From contig JADINB010000015.1 in NCBI GenBank assembly GCA_017694275.1, positions 1-15,598 of the forward strand: 15,598 nucleotides of DNA, written 5' to 3'. The notes beneath the pieces are model-generated. The model did not search any database and had not been told where the DNA came from. It saw nothing but the letters and a program-made list of their open reading frames with translations. The number at the start of each line of letters is the position of its first letter. Position 1 is the stretch's first letter. Positions 14,638 to 15,598 of this stretch are shown piece after piece. A program made the position numbers and the translations under genes. The DNA is from Candidatus Egerieousia excrementavium (GTDB taxonomy: Bacteria; Bacteroidota; Bacteroidia; Bacteroidales; UBA932).

Positions 14638-15594
14638 ATGAAGAAAAACATTGCGTTGATATATGGCGGAAACTCCTCTGAATGGCAGATCTCCATCCAG
14701 AGCGGCAAGTTTGTGGCTTCACACATAGACAGAAGCAGATATAATGTATATGAAGTGCTCTTGCGCGGTGCAAGCTGGAGCATGGATGGAAAAGAGATAG
14801 ACAAGACAGACTTTTCCGTTACGGTAAACGGAGAGAGAATAAAGTTCGACATGGCCTTCATCCTGATTCACGGAACTCCGGGTGAAAACGGTCTTCTGCA
14901 GGGTTACCTGGAGATGCTCGGCATCCCGTTCAATACATGTTCGGCTTTTGTCTCCTCGCTTACGTTTGACAAACATTCCTGCAAGCGTTTTCTGGATTTT
15001 GCAGGGGTGAAAATGGCAAAAGACCTGTTCATAAGGAGAGGCAGCAGTTATTCTCCGGCGGAAATGGCAAGAGAACTCGGGCTGCCCCTTTTTGTAAAGC
15101 CTTCGAGCGGAGGCAGCAGCTTTGGTGTGACAAAGGTAAAGCATGAGGCGGAGCTTGAAAAGGCCATAGAGGAGGCTTTCAAGGAGTGTGACTCTGTGCT
15201 TGTGGAGGAGGCTGTAAGCGGCAGGGAGGTGACAAACGGCATTTACCGCGAAAACGGGAAGCTGGTGGTTCTCCCCGTAACGGAAATAATTACGGAGCGG
15301 GAATTTTTTGACTATGATGCCAAATATCTGGGTCAGAGCAACGAAGTGTGCCCGGCCCAGATTCCGGACTCTCTTTATGAAAAGGTGAGGCAGACAACAG
15401 CTTTCATATATGAATATTTTGGCTGCAAGGGGCTTGTGCGCATGGATTATATGATAAAGGGAGAAGACGTTTACTTTCTTGAGATAAATACGGTGCCTGG
15501 AATGACCCCGATGAGCCTTGTTCCGGGACAGGTCAGGGCTGCCGGAATAGACATGCAGCACTTTTTCACAACCTTGATAGAGGAGTCGTTTTGA
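14638..15594 (+). CDS. ddl: D-alanine--D-alanine ligase
   Basis: ATP-grasp enzyme of 318 residues that joins two D-alanines to make the end of the peptidoglycan stem peptide, in the cytoplasm. The N-terminal substrate loop is YGGNSSEWQIS with Glu15 at the same position as in E. coli DdlB. HGTPGENGLLQGYLEMLGIPF (78-98) and FDKHSCKRFL follow. The ATP-grasp core has FVKPSSGGSSFGV (152-164; Ser160 corresponds to E. coli Ser150), DYDAKY (225-230; Tyr230 corresponds to Tyr216) and LEINTVPGMTPMSLVPG (281-297) with Mg ligands Glu282 and Asn284. Keeping Tyr230 predicts ordinary D-Ala-D-Ala activity, not the D-Ala-D-Lac form tied to glycopeptide resistance. The gene is complete; its TGA ends four bases before the window edge. 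The start ATG lies 27 bp after the PBP1A gene, suggesting co-transcription. Confidence 0.96.
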   Translation: MKKNIALIYGGNSSEWQISIQSGKFVASHIDRSRYNVYEVLLRGASWSMDGKEIDKTDFSVTVNGERIKFDMAFILIHGTPGENGLLQGYLEMLGIPFNTCSAFVSSLTFDKHSCKRFLDFAGVKMAKDLFIRRGSSYSPAEMARELGLPLFVKPSSGGSSFGVTKVKHEAELEKAIEEAFKECDSVLVEEAVSGREVTNGIYRENGKLVVLPVTEIITEREFFDYDAKYLGQSNEVCPAQIPDSLYEKVRQTTAFIYEYFGCKGLVRMDYMIKGEDVYFLEINTVPGMTPMSLVPGQVRAAGIDMQHFFTTLIEESF

Positions 15595-15598
15595 CACT

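Noticed and set aside
15298..15327. EFFDY in Ddl, first suspected as the Phe-type active site linked to D-Ala-D-Lac and vancomycin resistance
   Set aside because: Counting E. coli DdlB shows that the diagnostic Tyr216 is the Tyr of the AKY segment. Here that residue is kept (Tyr230 in DYDAKY), so ordinary D-Ala-D-Ala specificity is expected.

Overview
The window looks like chromosomal housekeeping DNA from a member of the Bacteroidota, most likely the order Bacteroidales. Four things point there. Several intergenic gaps carry the Bacteroidota promoter pattern (-33 TTTG, -7 TAnnTTTG) and there is little sign of Shine-Dalgarno sequences. The RodA and Lrp/AsnC proteins have the long, lineage-typical forms. 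A lipoprotein carries an acidic surface-export-like stretch after its cysteine. An arginase-fold protein is coupled to topA, an arrangement I recall from other Bacteroidota. I cannot name the genus. There are no mobile elements, RNA genes or CRISPR arrays, and no gene-free stretch longer than about 75 bases.

Layout. (1) 1-284, minus: 5' part of a small surface-lipoprotein gene cut by the window edge, with its own promoter just after rodA. (2) 356-7569, minus: a very tight six-gene unit, purH-mreB-mreC-mreD-mrdA-rodA. Junctions are 10 bp, 6 bp, a 4-bp ATGA overlap, an abutting TAG/ATG, and another ATGA overlap. It joins the last steps of purine synthesis to the whole cell-elongation machine: MreB filament, MreC/MreD scaffold, PBP2 transpeptidase and RodA polymerase. 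(3) 7634-8338, plus: ispD, divergent from purH and convergent with the next gene. (4) 8350-12171, minus: topA, then an arginase-fold protein overlapping it by 4 bp, then an Lrp/AsnC regulator. (5) 12265-15594, plus: a class A penicillin-binding protein (PBP1A-like) followed 27 bp later by ddl, D-alanine-D-alanine ligase.

Together, three transcription units contribute to peptidoglycan assembly. Ddl makes the D-Ala-D-Ala end of the stem peptide. RodA/PBP2 with the Mre proteins insert side-wall strands. The bifunctional PBP polymerises and crosslinks strands. The divergent intergenic regions (purH/ispD and topA/PBP1A) are extremely short, and their predicted promoters lie almost on top of each other.

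I did not find a new defence system or mobile system. The most unusual item is the arginase-fold protein at 8879-9853. It has recognisable ureohydrolase-family landmarks but appears to have lost most metal ligands, and it is translationally coupled to topoisomerase I. Smaller points are an expanded RodA with about 95 extra membrane residues, an E. coli-like TTGACA-N17-TATATT promoter beside the rodA stop, and two gene starts (purH, topA) where the longest reading frame begins at a TTG inside promoter DNA and should be shortened.
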